Made by a program: the position numbers and the translations under genes | Notes under the pieces: generated by a model | Database searches by the model: none | What the model was told of the DNA's origin: nothing | The model's input: only the letters and a program-made list of their open reading frames with translations | Shown here: positions 16,566-25,798 of the stretch, piece by piece | Numbering within the stretch: the stretch's first letter is position 1 | How the letters are laid out: every line of letters begins with the position of its first letter | Assembly: GCF_900010725.2 (NCBI RefSeq) | Contig: NZ_LR734844.1 | Location: 1-64,000 of the forward strand | Direction of reading: 5' to 3' | DNA: 64,000 nucleotides | DNA from: Planktothrix serta PCC 8927 | GTDB taxonomy: Bacteria; Cyanobacteriota; Cyanobacteriia; Cyanobacteriales; Microcoleaceae

Positions 16566-17150
16566 ATGCAAAATATCCAATTTCGGAAATTTCATCGCAA
16601 AATAGCACCCATTGTATTTATTCCTTTATTCTTAACTGCCTTAACCGGAATAGTCTATCGCCTGGGAAGGACTTGGATGGGAATGTCAGAAGAAAAAGGA
16701 GAAATTATGATGTATATTCATCAAGGAGAATTTTTAGGAAAACCATTAGTTCCGATTTATGTATTATCAGTAGGTTTAGGACTAATTGCCATGATTGTCA
16801 CCGGATTGGCAATGGTTCAGTTAGCACAACAAAAACGTAAAAATCCCTCTAAAAATTCTCCCTTGAATGCTAGAAAAGTGCATCAAATTCTAGCACCGAT
16901 TACATTTTTACCCTTATTTATAAGTGCGTTAACAGGAATTTTATATAGACTTGGGAAAACTTGGTTTGGGATACCGAGTGAAGTTTCTAAATTCTTACTA
17001 GGAATTCATCAAGGTACTTATTTAGGCCCCTTCGGAAGAACAATTTATATTGCCTTAATTGGTTTAGGCTTAATTGCCCTGTTAATCACAGGAATTAATC
17101 TAACCGGAATTTTCCGAAAAAAACGGGCTAAAGTTTCAGAAGAAATTTAA
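16566..17150 (+). CDS. PepSY-TM-like membrane protein with internal duplication
   Basis: 194 aa in two similar halves: FHRKIAPIVFIPLFLTALTG, then IVYRLGRTW (about 9-38) is repeated as VHQILAPITFLPLFISALTG, then ILYRLGKTW (about 105-133). Each half has two membrane helices and ends in a G(I/Y)HQG(T/E)(Y/F)LG motif. The histidine near the start of each helix is typical of PepSY-associated membrane segments and might bind haem or metal. It lies 176 nt after the two-component pair in the same orientation and is a plausible target or accessory of it. Confidence 0.65.
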   Translation: MQNIQFRKFHRKIAPIVFIPLFLTALTGIVYRLGRTWMGMSEEKGEIMMYIHQGEFLGKPLVPIYVLSVGLGLIAMIVTGLAMVQLAQQKRKNPSKNSPLNARKVHQILAPITFLPLFISALTGILYRLGKTWFGIPSEVSKFLLGIHQGTYLGPFGRTIYIALIGLGLIALLITGINLTGIFRKKRAKVSEEI

Positions 17151-17247
17151 GTTTCAACGCAATTAAAAATTTAATTTTTAACCCAATCTGGCTTTTTTTA
17201 GTTGCAATTCCTTCTAATATTAAGATCAAAACCAAACTCGAAATAAT

Positions 17248-17381
17248 CGGTTTCCTAACGTAGTAAGCCCTTCAGGGCTTTCTTTTCCCGAATTGAGTTA
17301 AAAGTCCGGTTTCCTAACGTAGTAAGCCCTTCAGGGCTTTCTTTTCCCGAATTGAGTTAAAAGTCCTGAAGGACTTACTAC
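17248..17381. repeat. 59-bp direct duplication within a REP-like palindromic repeat
   Basis: Two identical 59-bp units (17248-17306 and 17307-17365) each carry AAGCCCTTCAGGGCTT. They are followed by AAGTCCTGAAGGACTTACTAC, the inverted partner of GTAGTAAGCCCTTCAGGG. The same palindrome family recurs at 45628-45720. It lies just downstream of the convergent PepSY-TM and NTRC genes and could serve as a bidirectional terminator or mRNA stabiliser. Confidence 0.9.
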
Positions 17382-17411
17382 GGAGTGACTTTAGAAACCG
17401 GGTTTTGAGTT

Positions 17412-18779
17412 CTATAAATTATTCTGAATTAACTCTCGATACAAACTCTTAGGTTGAACTCCTTTGAGGTCTTGAATTAAATCCTTATTTTTGAACATTT
17501 GTAGGGTTGGAGTCCCAACTACCCCCGCATTTTGAGCAATTTCAGGATCTTCTTCAATGTCAATTTCAACATAGTGAATCTTACCCTCAAATTCACTTAC
17601 GACTTGATCTAAAATCGGTTTAAGCCTATGACAGGGCCCACAAGTGGGTGAGGAATATTTTACCACAATTAAGCGATCGCTATCATGGTAAAGTTTCCGC
17701 AAGGCATAGCCCCCCGTATGGCGGGTATTTTGGATATCAAAATTTTCGGAAGTCGTAATTTGAGGTGGTGTTGAAGTTGGGGTTTCCGCTTCCGGTTCTG
17801 AAGTTTCCGTTTGTTGAACTTCCTGCGCTAACCCATTAATTGATAACCAACGTTCGGCTAACATCGCCCCCATACAACCACTTCCGGCGGCTGTAATGGC
17901 TTGACGAAACTCATGATCTTGAACATCTCCAACCGCATAAACTCCCTCAACGCTAGTTTCTGGAGTCCCATGTTTCGTAATAATATATCCCACCTCATCC
18001 AGGTCTAATTGTCCTTGGAAAATTTGCGTATTAGGAGTATGACCAATGGCATAAAATAACCCTTGGACAGGTAAATCCTGTTGTTCTCCTGTCTGGTTAT
18101 TCTTAATTTTAATTCCCCCTAATTTCCCATTTCCATAGACATCAATAGCTTCCGTATGCCAATGTATCGTAATTTTAGGATGGGTAAGCACCCGTTGCTG
18201 CATGGCTTTACTCGCCCGCAGTTCATTACGTCTGACTAATAGATGAACGTGGGTGGCATATTTGGTTAAATAAACGGCTTCCTCGGCGGCGGTATCTCCT
18301 CCCCCAATTACGGCTAATTCTACGCCTTTGAAAATCGGACTCGCCCCATCACAAATCGCACAGGCGGAAATTCCCGCATTCCAAAAGGTTTCTTCCTGGG
18401 GTAAATGCAGCCGTTTCGCCGTCGCCCCCGTTGCAATTACAATGGTATGCGCCTTGATTTCCCGGTCTTCAGATTTAACGGTAAAGGGACGTTGACTCAA
18501 ATCAACAGAAATCACATCCTCGGTAAACAATTCCGCCCCCCAGCGTTGAGCTTGGGCTTTCATCCTATCCATCAGTTCCGGCCCGGTAATGCCTTCGGGA
18601 AAACCAGGGAAATTCTCAACTTCTGTCGTGGTCATTAACTGACCCCCCGGTATCCCCCCAATTTGATAGCCTTCAAAAACAACGGGTTTCAAGTTCGCCC
18701 GTCCTGCATAAATCGCCGCCGTATAGCCCGCAGGCCCAGAGCCAATAATTACAAGGTTTTCAACAGTTGTATGTCCCAT
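17412..18779 (-). CDS. trxB: NADPH-thioredoxin reductase with fused thioredoxin domain (NTRC type)
   Basis: Reduces 2-Cys peroxiredoxins and other targets with NADPH; NTRC is characteristic of oxygenic phototrophs. 455 aa. The reductase module (1-310) has FAD-binding [16 protein letters not shown], redox centre CAIC (C140/C143) and NADPH-binding [10 protein letters not shown]. An acidic/Thr-rich linker (about 320-345) leads to the thioredoxin domain (about 355-455) with active site CGPC (C380/C383) in [13 protein letters not shown]. It is monocistronic, next to the REP-like repeat. Confidence 0.95.
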   Translation of the reverse strand: MGHTTVENLVIIGSGPAGYTAAIYAGRANLKPVVFEGYQIGGIPGGQLMTTTEVENFPGFPEGITGPELMDRMKAQAQRWGAELFTEDVISVDLSQRPFTVKSEDREIKAHTIVIATGATAKRLHLPQEETFWNAGISACAICDGASPIFKGVELAVIGGGDTAAEEAVYLTKYATHVHLLVRRNELRASKAMQQRVLTHPKITIHWHTEAIDVYGNGKLGGIKIKNNQTGEQQDLPVQGLFYAIGHTPNTQIFQGQLDLDEVGYIITKHGTPETSVEGVYAVGDVQDHEFRQAITAAGSGCMGAMLAERWLSINGLAQEVQQTETSEPEAETPTSTPPQITTSENFDIQNTRHTGGYALRKLYHDSDRLIVVKYSSPTCGPCHRLKPILDQVVSEFEGKIHYVEIDIEEDPEIAQNAGVVGTPTLQMFKNKDLIQDLKGVQPKSLYRELIQNNL

Positions 18780-18871
18780 TTTTCTTATTTCAAACTCATA
18801 ACGACTTCGTTTAAATCAATTATAGCAGTTTCTGTCCTCAGATGGCGAGGGAGCCGCTGATTCCGATTGAA

Positions 18872-19234
18872 TTAACCCATTTCGTTCTCATATTGAGTAA
18901 TCACCTCTTCAATGGTTTCATGACTAACATCTGAGTAGTCAGATTTGGAATAAATGGTAGCGAGAATGATGGCTTGAGCCGTTTTCAGATAATAAATAAC
19001 TCGATAGCCTCCACTTTTTCCTTTTTGGATATTACTATTTTTAAGACGAACTTTAAAAACGGTATATTTCACACCAACAATTCTATCACCAGGAATTTCA
19101 CCTGCTTGAAGTTTTTCGATTAAGGGTTGAAGATCGGTACGAATTGAACGATAGCGTTTAGCCAGTTCTCGAAGATCCTTTTTAAAGCGGGGAGTAAGCG
19201 CGATTTGGATGGGTGGTGGTTCACTCAGCATCAA
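18872..19234 (-). CDS. RelE/ParE-family toxin
   Basis: 120 aa. The RelE fold is suggested by TPRFKKDLRELAKRYRSI near the N-terminus, a central basic strand (VFKVRLKNSNIQKGKSGGYR) and VIYYLKTAQAIILATIYSKSD. Family members cleave mRNA at the ribosome or target gyrase. It overlaps the upstream antitoxin by 14 nt, the usual operon arrangement. The ATG is doubled (ATGATG), so the start may be one codon later. Confidence 0.82.
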   Translation of the reverse strand: MMLSEPPPIQIALTPRFKKDLRELAKRYRSIRTDLQPLIEKLQAGEIPGDRIVGVKYTVFKVRLKNSNIQKGKSGGYRVIYYLKTAQAIILATIYSKSDYSDVSHETIEEVITQYENEMG

Positions 19235-19466
19235 TACCTTCCCACATTTCTGAGAGCGGAATAGTCTGTCCGGTTAATGCTTCGTATAAACCTTGACGAA
19301 TCCCTTCGATAACAATTTCAGTCGGCGTTTCATTGGGGTCAACTTCGTCGTCTTCAGGAATTAAGACAATAACCCGAACACGCTGTAGTTTAGTAATTCC
19401 TAATGATTGATCAAGTGTCAATTGCCCACTCTCATTAATAGTTGCTGTCGTTTCAATTGCTTTCAT
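19221..19466 (-). CDS. Antitoxin of the RelE-type pair
   Basis: 81 aa from ATG 19466 (MKAIETTATINESGQLTLD); a start 12 codons upstream is possible. The beta-rich N-terminus (TATINESGQLTLDQSLGI) resembles the AbrB-like or cyanobacterial antitoxin type, and the acidic C-terminal half probably wraps the toxin. It would repress its own promoter and neutralise the overlapping toxin. The roughly 430 nt upstream contain no complete gene, only a short frame relic (19556-19687; AQNPDFCREIIANYLQLLDG) without a start codon. Confidence 0.75.
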   Translation of the reverse strand: MKAIETTATINESGQLTLDQSLGITKLQRVRVIVLIPEDDEVDPNETPTEIVIEGIRQGLYEALTGQTIPLSEMWEGIDAE

Positions 19467-19933
19467 AATTTTTGATAGTTTACTCAAACATTTTTTCATC
19501 ATAATCTTTTTTAAAGTATTACTCCAGGTTTGGTGTCAAGAGGAAGTTTTAATAAGAAAAAGCTATAGATTATGGGATTTTGTTTTTAATTTTAAAAGAT
19601 TTAGCCCAAAATCCAGATTTTTGCCGAGAAATTATTGCTAATTACTTGCAATTACTTGACGGAATCATGGGGTTTGGGGTATTATAGGAAAAATGAACAT
19701 CTGGGGAAGTATAACTTGACCTCAAAACCCTATTCTCAAACCCAGTAAATTCGTGAAAAGTTACAAAACCCTGACGTAATTTAGGCGTGGCGATGCACGA
19801 GTTTTTCTAAAAACTGAGGGGGTAATTTTGAGGGGAGTTGACAAAAAAGCAATTTTGTGCATTAGCTCCCAGGACTTCCCACTTCCCCCAATTAACCCTA
19901 CTATATTTTGAGATCACGTTAATCTGAATAATA

Positions 19934-20602
19934 ATGATAGAACGTATTCCAGAAGCCGAAGTCATGGACACTTGGGAAGCAGCCAGCGAATATGATGCAA
20001 TGGATTTTACTCAAGTCAATCAAGAATTTGCAGAATTGGCGATAGAATTAGGGCCAGAAACCGGATTAATCTTAGATGCGGGAACTGGGACAGCCCGAAT
20101 ACCAATTTTAATCGCTCAATTGCGCTCACAATGGCAAATTACCGGAATTGATTTATCAGCAAATATGCTATTTATCGGGAATCAAAATATTGAACAAGCG
20201 GGGTTACAGGAACAAATTAAATTAGAACAAGTGGATGCAAAACAGTTACCCTACCCCGATGATCAATTTGATCTGGTAATTTCCAATAGTATTGTTCACC
20301 ATTTACAAGATCCTCTGCTATTTTTTCAAGAACTTCAGCGCGTGTTAAAACCCCAGGGAGCAATATTTCTCAGAGATTTAACTCGTCCTTGTAGTGAAAC
20401 AGAACTCAATACATTAGTTGAACAGTATGCTGGAGACTGTAACGACCATCAAAAAAAACTATTTCGAGAGTCCTTACAAGCTGCCTATACATTAGATGAA
20501 ATCATTAATTTTATCGAGTCTGTGGGTTTAGAGAAGATCAGAGTTTATCAATCTTCTGATCGCCATTGGACAGCAGAACGTTCCTATCGCCCTCCGAAAT
20601 AG
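19934..20602 (+). CDS. Class I SAM-dependent methyltransferase
   Basis: 222 aa, methyltransf_11/25 type. Motif I ILDAGTGTARIPI (about 46-58), motif II acidic residue in ITGIDLSANML, and the QLPYPDDQFDLVISNSIVHH segment (motif III region), then LKPQGAIFLRDLTRP. The substrate cannot be told; family members act on small molecules or quinones. It is isolated and in the opposite orientation to its neighbours. Confidence 0.85.
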   Translation: MIERIPEAEVMDTWEAASEYDAMDFTQVNQEFAELAIELGPETGLILDAGTGTARIPILIAQLRSQWQITGIDLSANMLFIGNQNIEQAGLQEQIKLEQVDAKQLPYPDDQFDLVISNSIVHHLQDPLLFFQELQRVLKPQGAIFLRDLTRPCSETELNTLVEQYAGDCNDHQKKLFRESLQAAYTLDEIINFIESVGLEKIRVYQSSDRHWTAERSYRPPK

Positions 20603-20689
20603 TAGTAATAGCATAATCAGGAGGGCTTGAATCAACTAAGATGAAGTACAAAAAATTAGGGGATAGGGAGGAGTTAAGACATATACCCT

Positions 20690-21286
20690 TTATTGAAACC
20701 GAACAGAAATAGCAGGAGGAATTCCTAATTTGATATCAATAATGATATCTTTAAACAGCGAAATATAAACGCTTTCAAGTTTATCATTACATTTTTTCGC
20801 TAATAAGATAGCATTGAGAACAGCTATCAGCAGTTTATTATTATTGTTTTCTGACTTAATCTTCTCAATCATCTCGTTTTTGATGTTGTCAATTGAGCCT
20901 CGCAAAGAAGTTTTGATTTGTGGTAAGACTCCGGCTTCAATACTAAAACTATCTACTTTCAATCCCAATTGTTCTGCATAGGGGAGAAATTTTTGATATT
21001 CCTCAAGAATTAGATTAATTTTTTCTTGAGCGATAGCAGCCATTTCTGTCGTCTGGTCTTGAACCTGATCTATAACTTTACTTTGAATTTGTAAAGCTTG
21101 TTCAGAGATATTTTGGACGGCTTTTACTTGATTTTTATTTAAAAAATAAACCAGTAAAACTAGAATGACTACAACCACGAGAAATAGCCAGTTAGACGAG
21201 ATAGATGGAAAAGCATCTAATTGACTTAAAACCGGGGGTAAATTAGCCGCAGAGAAGATGGGTGAGAAAAATTCAATGGGTGTCAT
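20690..21286 (-). CDS. Unrecognised membrane-anchored protein, 198 aa
   Basis: I do not recognise the family. One N-terminal membrane helix (about 33-50, LFLVVVVILVLLVYFL) is followed by a helical, Gln/Glu/Lys-rich region (about 55-100) likely to form coiled coil, then a mixed C-terminal part with NNNNKLLIAVLNAILLAKKC. It probably sits in the plasma membrane with the bulk in the cytoplasm. It is convergent with the methyltransferase gene and about 140 nt from the AEC transporter on the same strand. Confidence 0.6.
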   Translation of the reverse strand: MTPIEFFSPIFSAANLPPVLSQLDAFPSISSNWLFLVVVVILVLLVYFLNKNQVKAVQNISEQALQIQSKVIDQVQDQTTEMAAIAQEKINLILEEYQKFLPYAEQLGLKVDSFSIEAGVLPQIKTSLRGSIDNIKNEMIEKIKSENNNNKLLIAVLNAILLAKKCNDKLESVYISLFKDIIIDIKLGIPPAISVRFQ

Positions 21287-21426
21287 TGTTTTATCTTTAA
21301 AATGCCTATGGTTTAAGGGTCTAGTTTTCTAAAAATACAATTCCAGCATATAATATAATAAAAAAGATGTCAACTGGGTTCTTTCCTACTTGTCCGAGTT
21401 AATTCTTAATCAATCATGACGGAGTG

Positions 21427-22371
21427 TTATGAGCCAAATAAGAACAACCACAGAGGTAAGGTTAATAATAAGAGTGTAGAACCCATCGCTAAATTTGTAA
21501 CGGCTAATTCCCGATCTAAATTAAAGGCTTCGGCTAAAACCAATGTGGCGAAAGCGGGAGGAGTTGCCATTTGTAAGACTAAAACTAATAAAGGAGATCC
21601 TGTTAATCCCAATAACGTTAATCCATAACCCAACACCAAAGGCACAATTAACATTTTAATAGCTAAACTAACAGAAGCAGGTCGGAAATGATGCCAAGAA
21701 TTAAGCTGACTCAAACGCATTCCCATTAACACTAAGGTTAAAGTAACACTACTCCAAGCAATTCCCCTTAACCCCTGTTCAATGGGGGGGAGAAAAGGAA
21801 TATTTCTTACCATTAAACCGATCACCATACTAATTAAAGCAGGATTCGTTAATGATACTCGAACTAATTGCCAAGGGTCTTGTTTTCCCATGCCAAATCT
21901 TGCTGCTAAAGCCACTCCTAATCCATAAGCACCAATCACCGTTCCCAGTCCATCATAAAAGACTGCCCAACCGAAATATTTAGGGCCGACTAATGCTAAA
22001 ATAACGGGAAAACCAATATATCCTGTATTCCCAACCATTGAAGCCAATAAAAAACTGCCTTGAGAGGGTAAAGATTGGGGTAAAATATTGAATTTAGGAA
22101 TACGGCTTTGCCAGTGTAACCCCATCCAAGCTAACCCCGCACCGAGGAAAATAGCAGCCCAAGCCACTAAGGGAGCAATCCAAATTGAACCGGATAAATC
22201 CGCTTTTCTTAAAAATGCAATAATCGCAATCGGAACAACACCCCAATATAAAATTTGACCTAAATAATAGGGAACAATAGCAGGTAATTTTCGACCTAAA
22301 ATCCATCCGATTAAAACGCCACCAATTAGCCATTGATAAAGAGTAAAAAGTTGAGTTACAGAATTAGACAT
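21427..22371 (-). CDS. AEC-family transporter (auxin efflux carrier type)
   Basis: 314 aa with about ten membrane helices in two five-helix bundles, PF03547-like. The central NTGYIGFPVILALVGPKYFG segment is the conserved N(x)G(y)xG region of AEC permeases. The C-terminal helix bundle includes MATPPAFATLVLAEAF, also typical. Substrates in bacteria include malate and other organic acids; none can be assigned here. Confidence 0.85.
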   Translation of the reverse strand: MSNSVTQLFTLYQWLIGGVLIGWILGRKLPAIVPYYLGQILYWGVVPIAIIAFLRKADLSGSIWIAPLVAWAAIFLGAGLAWMGLHWQSRIPKFNILPQSLPSQGSFLLASMVGNTGYIGFPVILALVGPKYFGWAVFYDGLGTVIGAYGLGVALAARFGMGKQDPWQLVRVSLTNPALISMVIGLMVRNIPFLPPIEQGLRGIAWSSVTLTLVLMGMRLSQLNSWHHFRPASVSLAIKMLIVPLVLGYGLTLLGLTGSPLLVLVLQMATPPAFATLVLAEAFNLDRELAVTNLAMGSTLLLLTLPLWLFLFGS

Positions 22372-22388
22372 AAAGATTAGGTATTAAC

Positions 22389-22424
22389 TGTTGAGCGTTG
22401 AGGTGTTGACGGTTAGCCGTCAAC
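22389..22424. repeat. Degenerate GTTGACG heptamer
   Basis: Degenerate copies of the GTTGACG/CGTCAAC repeat, including the palindrome GTTGACGGTTAGCCGTCAAC, between the AEC gene and the divergent peptidase gene. Confidence 0.7.
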
Positions 22425-22474
22425 ATGAAGTATTATAAAATTCAGCCTTTGATGGATGTGCAGGAGTAAAGCCG

Positions 22475-23338
22475 TTGAAGAATTCTAGTCTGCCTAAACA
22501 AGCCGAAACTGTCGCGGATGGATCAACAGAGGAGATTCCAGAGGCGATTCGAGATCTTCCCGTTGTGACCGTGGCTTCCTCCCGACCTTCCCAAAGACCT
22601 GGACTCTTCTGGAAAATGTTGGGGTTAGCAGTCGTCGCGTTCTGTACTGCTTTGGTGATTAATTATCAATTTGGAATTCTCTCTCCCAAATCTTATATCC
22701 CCATCGTAGAAACCGTCGTAGAACCCAAGAGTTCTGCTACATCTTCCCCTACTCCCACTCCCAGCGCTTCAGCGACACCAACCGCCTCCGCCTCCCCAAC
22801 AGCCTCTCCAAGCTTACCGGACAATTTACTGGGTCATCTCCCCTACGCGGAAGCCCCCGCAGCCGAGTTAGAAAGTATTAATGCTGATGGGAGTCATCGC
22901 TTACGCAAAGCCGCCGCCCAAGCTTATCAGCAAATGGATCAAGCGGCTTTAGCCAGTGGGGTGAGTTTAGTTCCGATTTCCAGCTTTCGTACTGTTAAAG
23001 ATCAGGAAATGATCTTTTTTGAAGTCAAAGCGCAACGGGGACAAGTCGCCACTAAACGCGCTGAGGTGAGTGCGCCTCCGGGTTACAGTGAACATCATAC
23101 GGGTTATGCCATTGATATTGGCGATGGTAATATGCCCTCAACAAATTTAAGTGTTAGTTTTGAGCAAACTCAGGCTTTTCAATGGTTAAAAAATAATGCC
23201 GCTTTTTATAGTTTTGAGTTATCCTTTCCTAAAGATAATCCCCAAGGAGTGAGTTATGAACCTTGGCATTGGCGGTTTGTTGGCGATCGCCAGAGTTTGG
23301 AAATGTTTTATAAAGCTAGAAATCAGAAAAAAAATTGA
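22475..23338 (+). CDS. M15-family D-alanyl-D-alanine carboxypeptidase (VanY-like)
   Basis: Trims peptidoglycan peptides in the periplasm. 287 aa from a TTG start, supported by AGGAG 8 nt upstream. A membrane anchor (about 47-66) and a Ser/Thr/Pro/Ala-rich linker (about 88-115) precede the catalytic domain (about 120-285). The zinc-ligand motifs are SEHHTGYAIDIGDG (His and Asp) and EPWHWRFVG (catalytic Glu and His). SFRTVKDQ is the usual substrate-site segment. It overlaps the next gene by one base (TGATG). Confidence 0.9.
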   Translation: MKNSSLPKQAETVADGSTEEIPEAIRDLPVVTVASSRPSQRPGLFWKMLGLAVVAFCTALVINYQFGILSPKSYIPIVETVVEPKSSATSSPTPTPSASATPTASASPTASPSLPDNLLGHLPYAEAPAAELESINADGSHRLRKAAAQAYQQMDQAALASGVSLVPISSFRTVKDQEMIFFEVKAQRGQVATKRAEVSAPPGYSEHHTGYAIDIGDGNMPSTNLSVSFEQTQAFQWLKNNAAFYSFELSFPKDNPQGVSYEPWHWRFVGDRQSLEMFYKARNQKKN

Positions 23339-24015
23339 TGAGAACGACCAGTTTAAATTTAATTGCTATTACTGTTTTCTCCATCACTTTATCGGCTTTA
23401 TTGAGTCCGGTTTTGAATATTTCGCCGTTTATTCCGGCGAGCATCACCTGTTTTTTATTAGGTGTGGCGACGTTAGATGTTTTTCAATTTCAAGGTCAGG
23501 GTGCTAATTTATTAGTAGATTGGTTAGCGGGAACTTCGGCTTCTACTCGTGAACGAATTTTACACCATGAAGCCGGACATTTTTTAGTCGCCTATTTGAT
23601 GGAAATTCCCATTCAGGGATATGCGTTAAATGGTTGGGAAGCGTTTAAACAAGGATTAAATGCTCAAGGGGGGGTGCAGTTTGCTGATCAACTATTATGG
23701 GAACAATTACAACAGGGTCAACTTTCAGCACGGGTTTTAGATCGTTATTGTACAGTGTGGATGGCGGGAATAGCCGCAGAAACGATAGTCTTTAAAAAGC
23801 CGCAGGGGGGACGGGAAGACCGAGAAAAAATTACCGCTATTTGGACTCAGTTAAACCGTCCGATAAGTGAAGCCAAATTTAAAGAGCGCTGGGCTATTCT
23901 CCAAGCTAAAACATTAATTGAATCTCACAAATCTGCCTATTATCGTTTAGTAGAAGCCATGAAAAATCGGGCTTCTGTTGAAGAGTGTTATCAAGTTATA
24001 AATGTTGACGGTTAA
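23338..24015 (+). CDS. M41/FtsH-like zinc peptidase without AAA domain
   Basis: 225 aa from ATG 23338. Two N-terminal membrane helices (about 6-25 and 33-48) are followed by a soluble domain with HEAGH (77-81), in ILHHEAGHFLVAYLMEIPI, the zinc-binding motif of FtsH-type peptidases. A later MAGIAAETIVF segment matches the FtsH GxAAE region. No ATPase module is present, as in a cyanobacterial/plastid group of FtsH-like proteins. It is translationally coupled to the M15 peptidase. The final residues (NVDG) and stop lie in a GTTGACG repeat. Confidence 0.72.
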   Translation: MRTTSLNLIAITVFSITLSALLSPVLNISPFIPASITCFLLGVATLDVFQFQGQGANLLVDWLAGTSASTRERILHHEAGHFLVAYLMEIPIQGYALNGWEAFKQGLNAQGGVQFADQLLWEQLQQGQLSARVLDRYCTVWMAGIAAETIVFKKPQGGREDREKITAIWTQLNRPISEAKFKERWAILQAKTLIESHKSAYYRLVEAMKNRASVEECYQVINVDG

Positions 24016-24077
24016 CTGTTGACCGTTGGCTGTTGACAATTCGTAATTCGTAATTCGTAATTCGTAATTCGTAATTC
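24003..24077. repeat. GTTGACG and (AATTCGT)n heptamers
   Basis: Four degenerate GTTGACG units (to 24037) run straight into five to six copies of AATTCGT (24038-24077). The first block contains the stop codon of the upstream peptidase gene; the second ends 28 nt before the LRR gene. AATTCGT also appears in inverted form near 51400. Confidence 0.92.
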
Positions 24078-24104
24078 CCAATTCCCTACTCTAACAAAAA
24101 TATT

Positions 24105-25211
24105 ATGATCAAATTTATTAAAAGAAATAAAGATAAAATTGCGATCGCTTTCTCAATATTTTTATTAGAAATAAATCCTGTTTTTGCCTCTGAAAGTCTG
24201 TCTCAGCCTTTAGATGGCTTTGAAAATTTGTGTTTAAATCAAGAAAATTTGAGTTTAGAAACGAAAAAAACCTTTGATTTATTATTAGGAATAACTCAAA
24301 CAAAAGACTGTAAAACAGCTAATAAAATTCTATCTCTACAAACCCAATTAAATTTAAGTGGGTATGGAATTAAGGATTTAAGTCCCTTAAGTTATTTTTC
24401 TCAACTGCAAATTTTGTATTTAAGTGGAAATCAAATCTCTGATTTAACGCCCTTAGCTAATTTAACAAATTTAAAAGGGTTAGTGCTCGATGTTAATCAA
24501 ATTAGAGATTTAACGCCTATTTCTTCCCTAACCCAACTAGAAACTTTGATTTTAGATACTAATCAAATTAATGACCTAACACCTCTTGGAGGTTTAAAAA
24601 ACTTAAAAAATCTAGTGTTATTTGATAATCAAATTCAGGATATTACCCCATTAAAATCTTTAGTGGCTTTAAAAAAATTATCCTTATATGGAAACCAAAT
24701 CAAAAATATTACGCCCCTACAATCTTTAATAAAACTCAGCTATTTAGCCTTATATGATAATCAAATTACTAATTTAACCTCGATCAGCAATTTAACTCAT
24801 CTGAAACAACTACTACTATTTAACAATCAAATTGCTGATTTAACCCCCCTCGCCTCTTTAACCGATCTCAAGCAATTAACTCTATTTGATAATCAAATTT
24901 CCGATATTCGTCCTTTAGCGACCTTAACGAATTTAACCGAACTTTCCCTCGGAAATAACCCCATTTCCGATTTAACTCCTTTACAAGCCTTGAGGAATCT
25001 AAAAATCCTCAGCTTGTTTAATGCTCCCGTGTCGGATATCACCGCTCTGCAAGAATTAACGCAATTAATTACATTAGATTTGTATAATACTAAAGTTTCC
25101 GATAGTCGCCCGTTGCAAAGCTTGACCAACCTAACCGGATTAGATTTAAGAGGGAATCCCTTGACAGAACCTAGTTGTCCAGTTAAAACCAACTTAACTT
25201 GTCGTTTTTAG
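24105..25211 (+). CDS. Secreted leucine-rich repeat protein
   Basis: 368 aa. A signal peptide (1-29, cleavage probably after PVFAS) is followed by a short cap and about 12 LRR units of 22 residues (about 80-350), consensus LTNLKxLxLxxNQIxDLTPL, the internalin/LRR_4 type. A short cysteine-containing end (EPSCPVKTNLTCRF) may cap the array. Such arrays bind protein or polysaccharide partners; location is periplasmic or extracellular. Confidence 0.88.
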   Translation: MIKFIKRNKDKIAIAFSIFLLEINPVFASESLSQPLDGFENLCLNQENLSLETKKTFDLLLGITQTKDCKTANKILSLQTQLNLSGYGIKDLSPLSYFSQLQILYLSGNQISDLTPLANLTNLKGLVLDVNQIRDLTPISSLTQLETLILDTNQINDLTPLGGLKNLKNLVLFDNQIQDITPLKSLVALKKLSLYGNQIKNITPLQSLIKLSYLALYDNQITNLTSISNLTHLKQLLLFNNQIADLTPLASLTDLKQLTLFDNQISDIRPLATLTNLTELSLGNNPISDLTPLQALRNLKILSLFNAPVSDITALQELTQLITLDLYNTKVSDSRPLQSLTNLTGLDLRGNPLTEPSCPVKTNLTCRF

Positions 25212-25397
25212 TTGAGCTAGGATAATCCCTATGACTTATTTTCTCTAAAATCCACAGAAATAGTGACCGCATTGACTAAATACTGAATCACGGCGCGATA
25301 AATTAGAGAAATAGAGTCAGGTCAGAAGTCAGAATTTTCACCATTCTTTAAAATTTAGGTGAGTCAATCATGCTTGACTAGCAAGCGGGAGAATCTT

Positions 25398-25751
25398 ATG
25401 ACCTTTGAAGAGATCTATCAATTTTTCCAAGAACCCCCGCCTATCTATCTCAATAAAGAACTGGCGGTTTGCTACATTTTGTCTGTTTTTCTCCAAGGGG
25501 ACTCCTATGGAACCGAACTGATTGAACGATTGGAAGAAGAATATTCCACCTATCGATTGTCCGATACGGTTCTCTATAGTGCTCTGAAGTTCCTCGAAAA
25601 ACAAGGAACGATTACGGGATACTGGCAGAAAGTTGAAGGTAGAGGTCGTCCTCGGAGGATGTACCAAATCATCCCTGAATATAAACATCAGGCTCAAGAG
25701 TTGGCACGGCTTTGGTCTGAATATACATCTCGTCAAGGTAAATTTATGTAA
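25398..25751 (+). CDS. PadR-family transcriptional regulator
   Basis: 117 aa from ATG 25398, with GGGAG 8 nt upstream; a start 13 codons earlier is less likely. The winged helix covers nearly all of the protein: LAVCYILSVFLQGDSYGTEL, SDTVLYSALKFLEKQGTI and GRPRRMYQI, the PadR wing. There is no long C-terminal dimerisation domain. It is 47 nt upstream of the complex C assembly gene, so it may be co-transcribed with it. Confidence 0.87.
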   Translation: MTFEEIYQFFQEPPPIYLNKELAVCYILSVFLQGDSYGTELIERLEEEYSTYRLSDTVLYSALKFLEKQGTITGYWQKVEGRGRPRRMYQIIPEYKHQAQELARLWSEYTSRQGKFM

Positions 25752-25798
25752 ACTACAAATCAACGAGTAACACTTCTAAGACTAGACTGGTTTAACCT

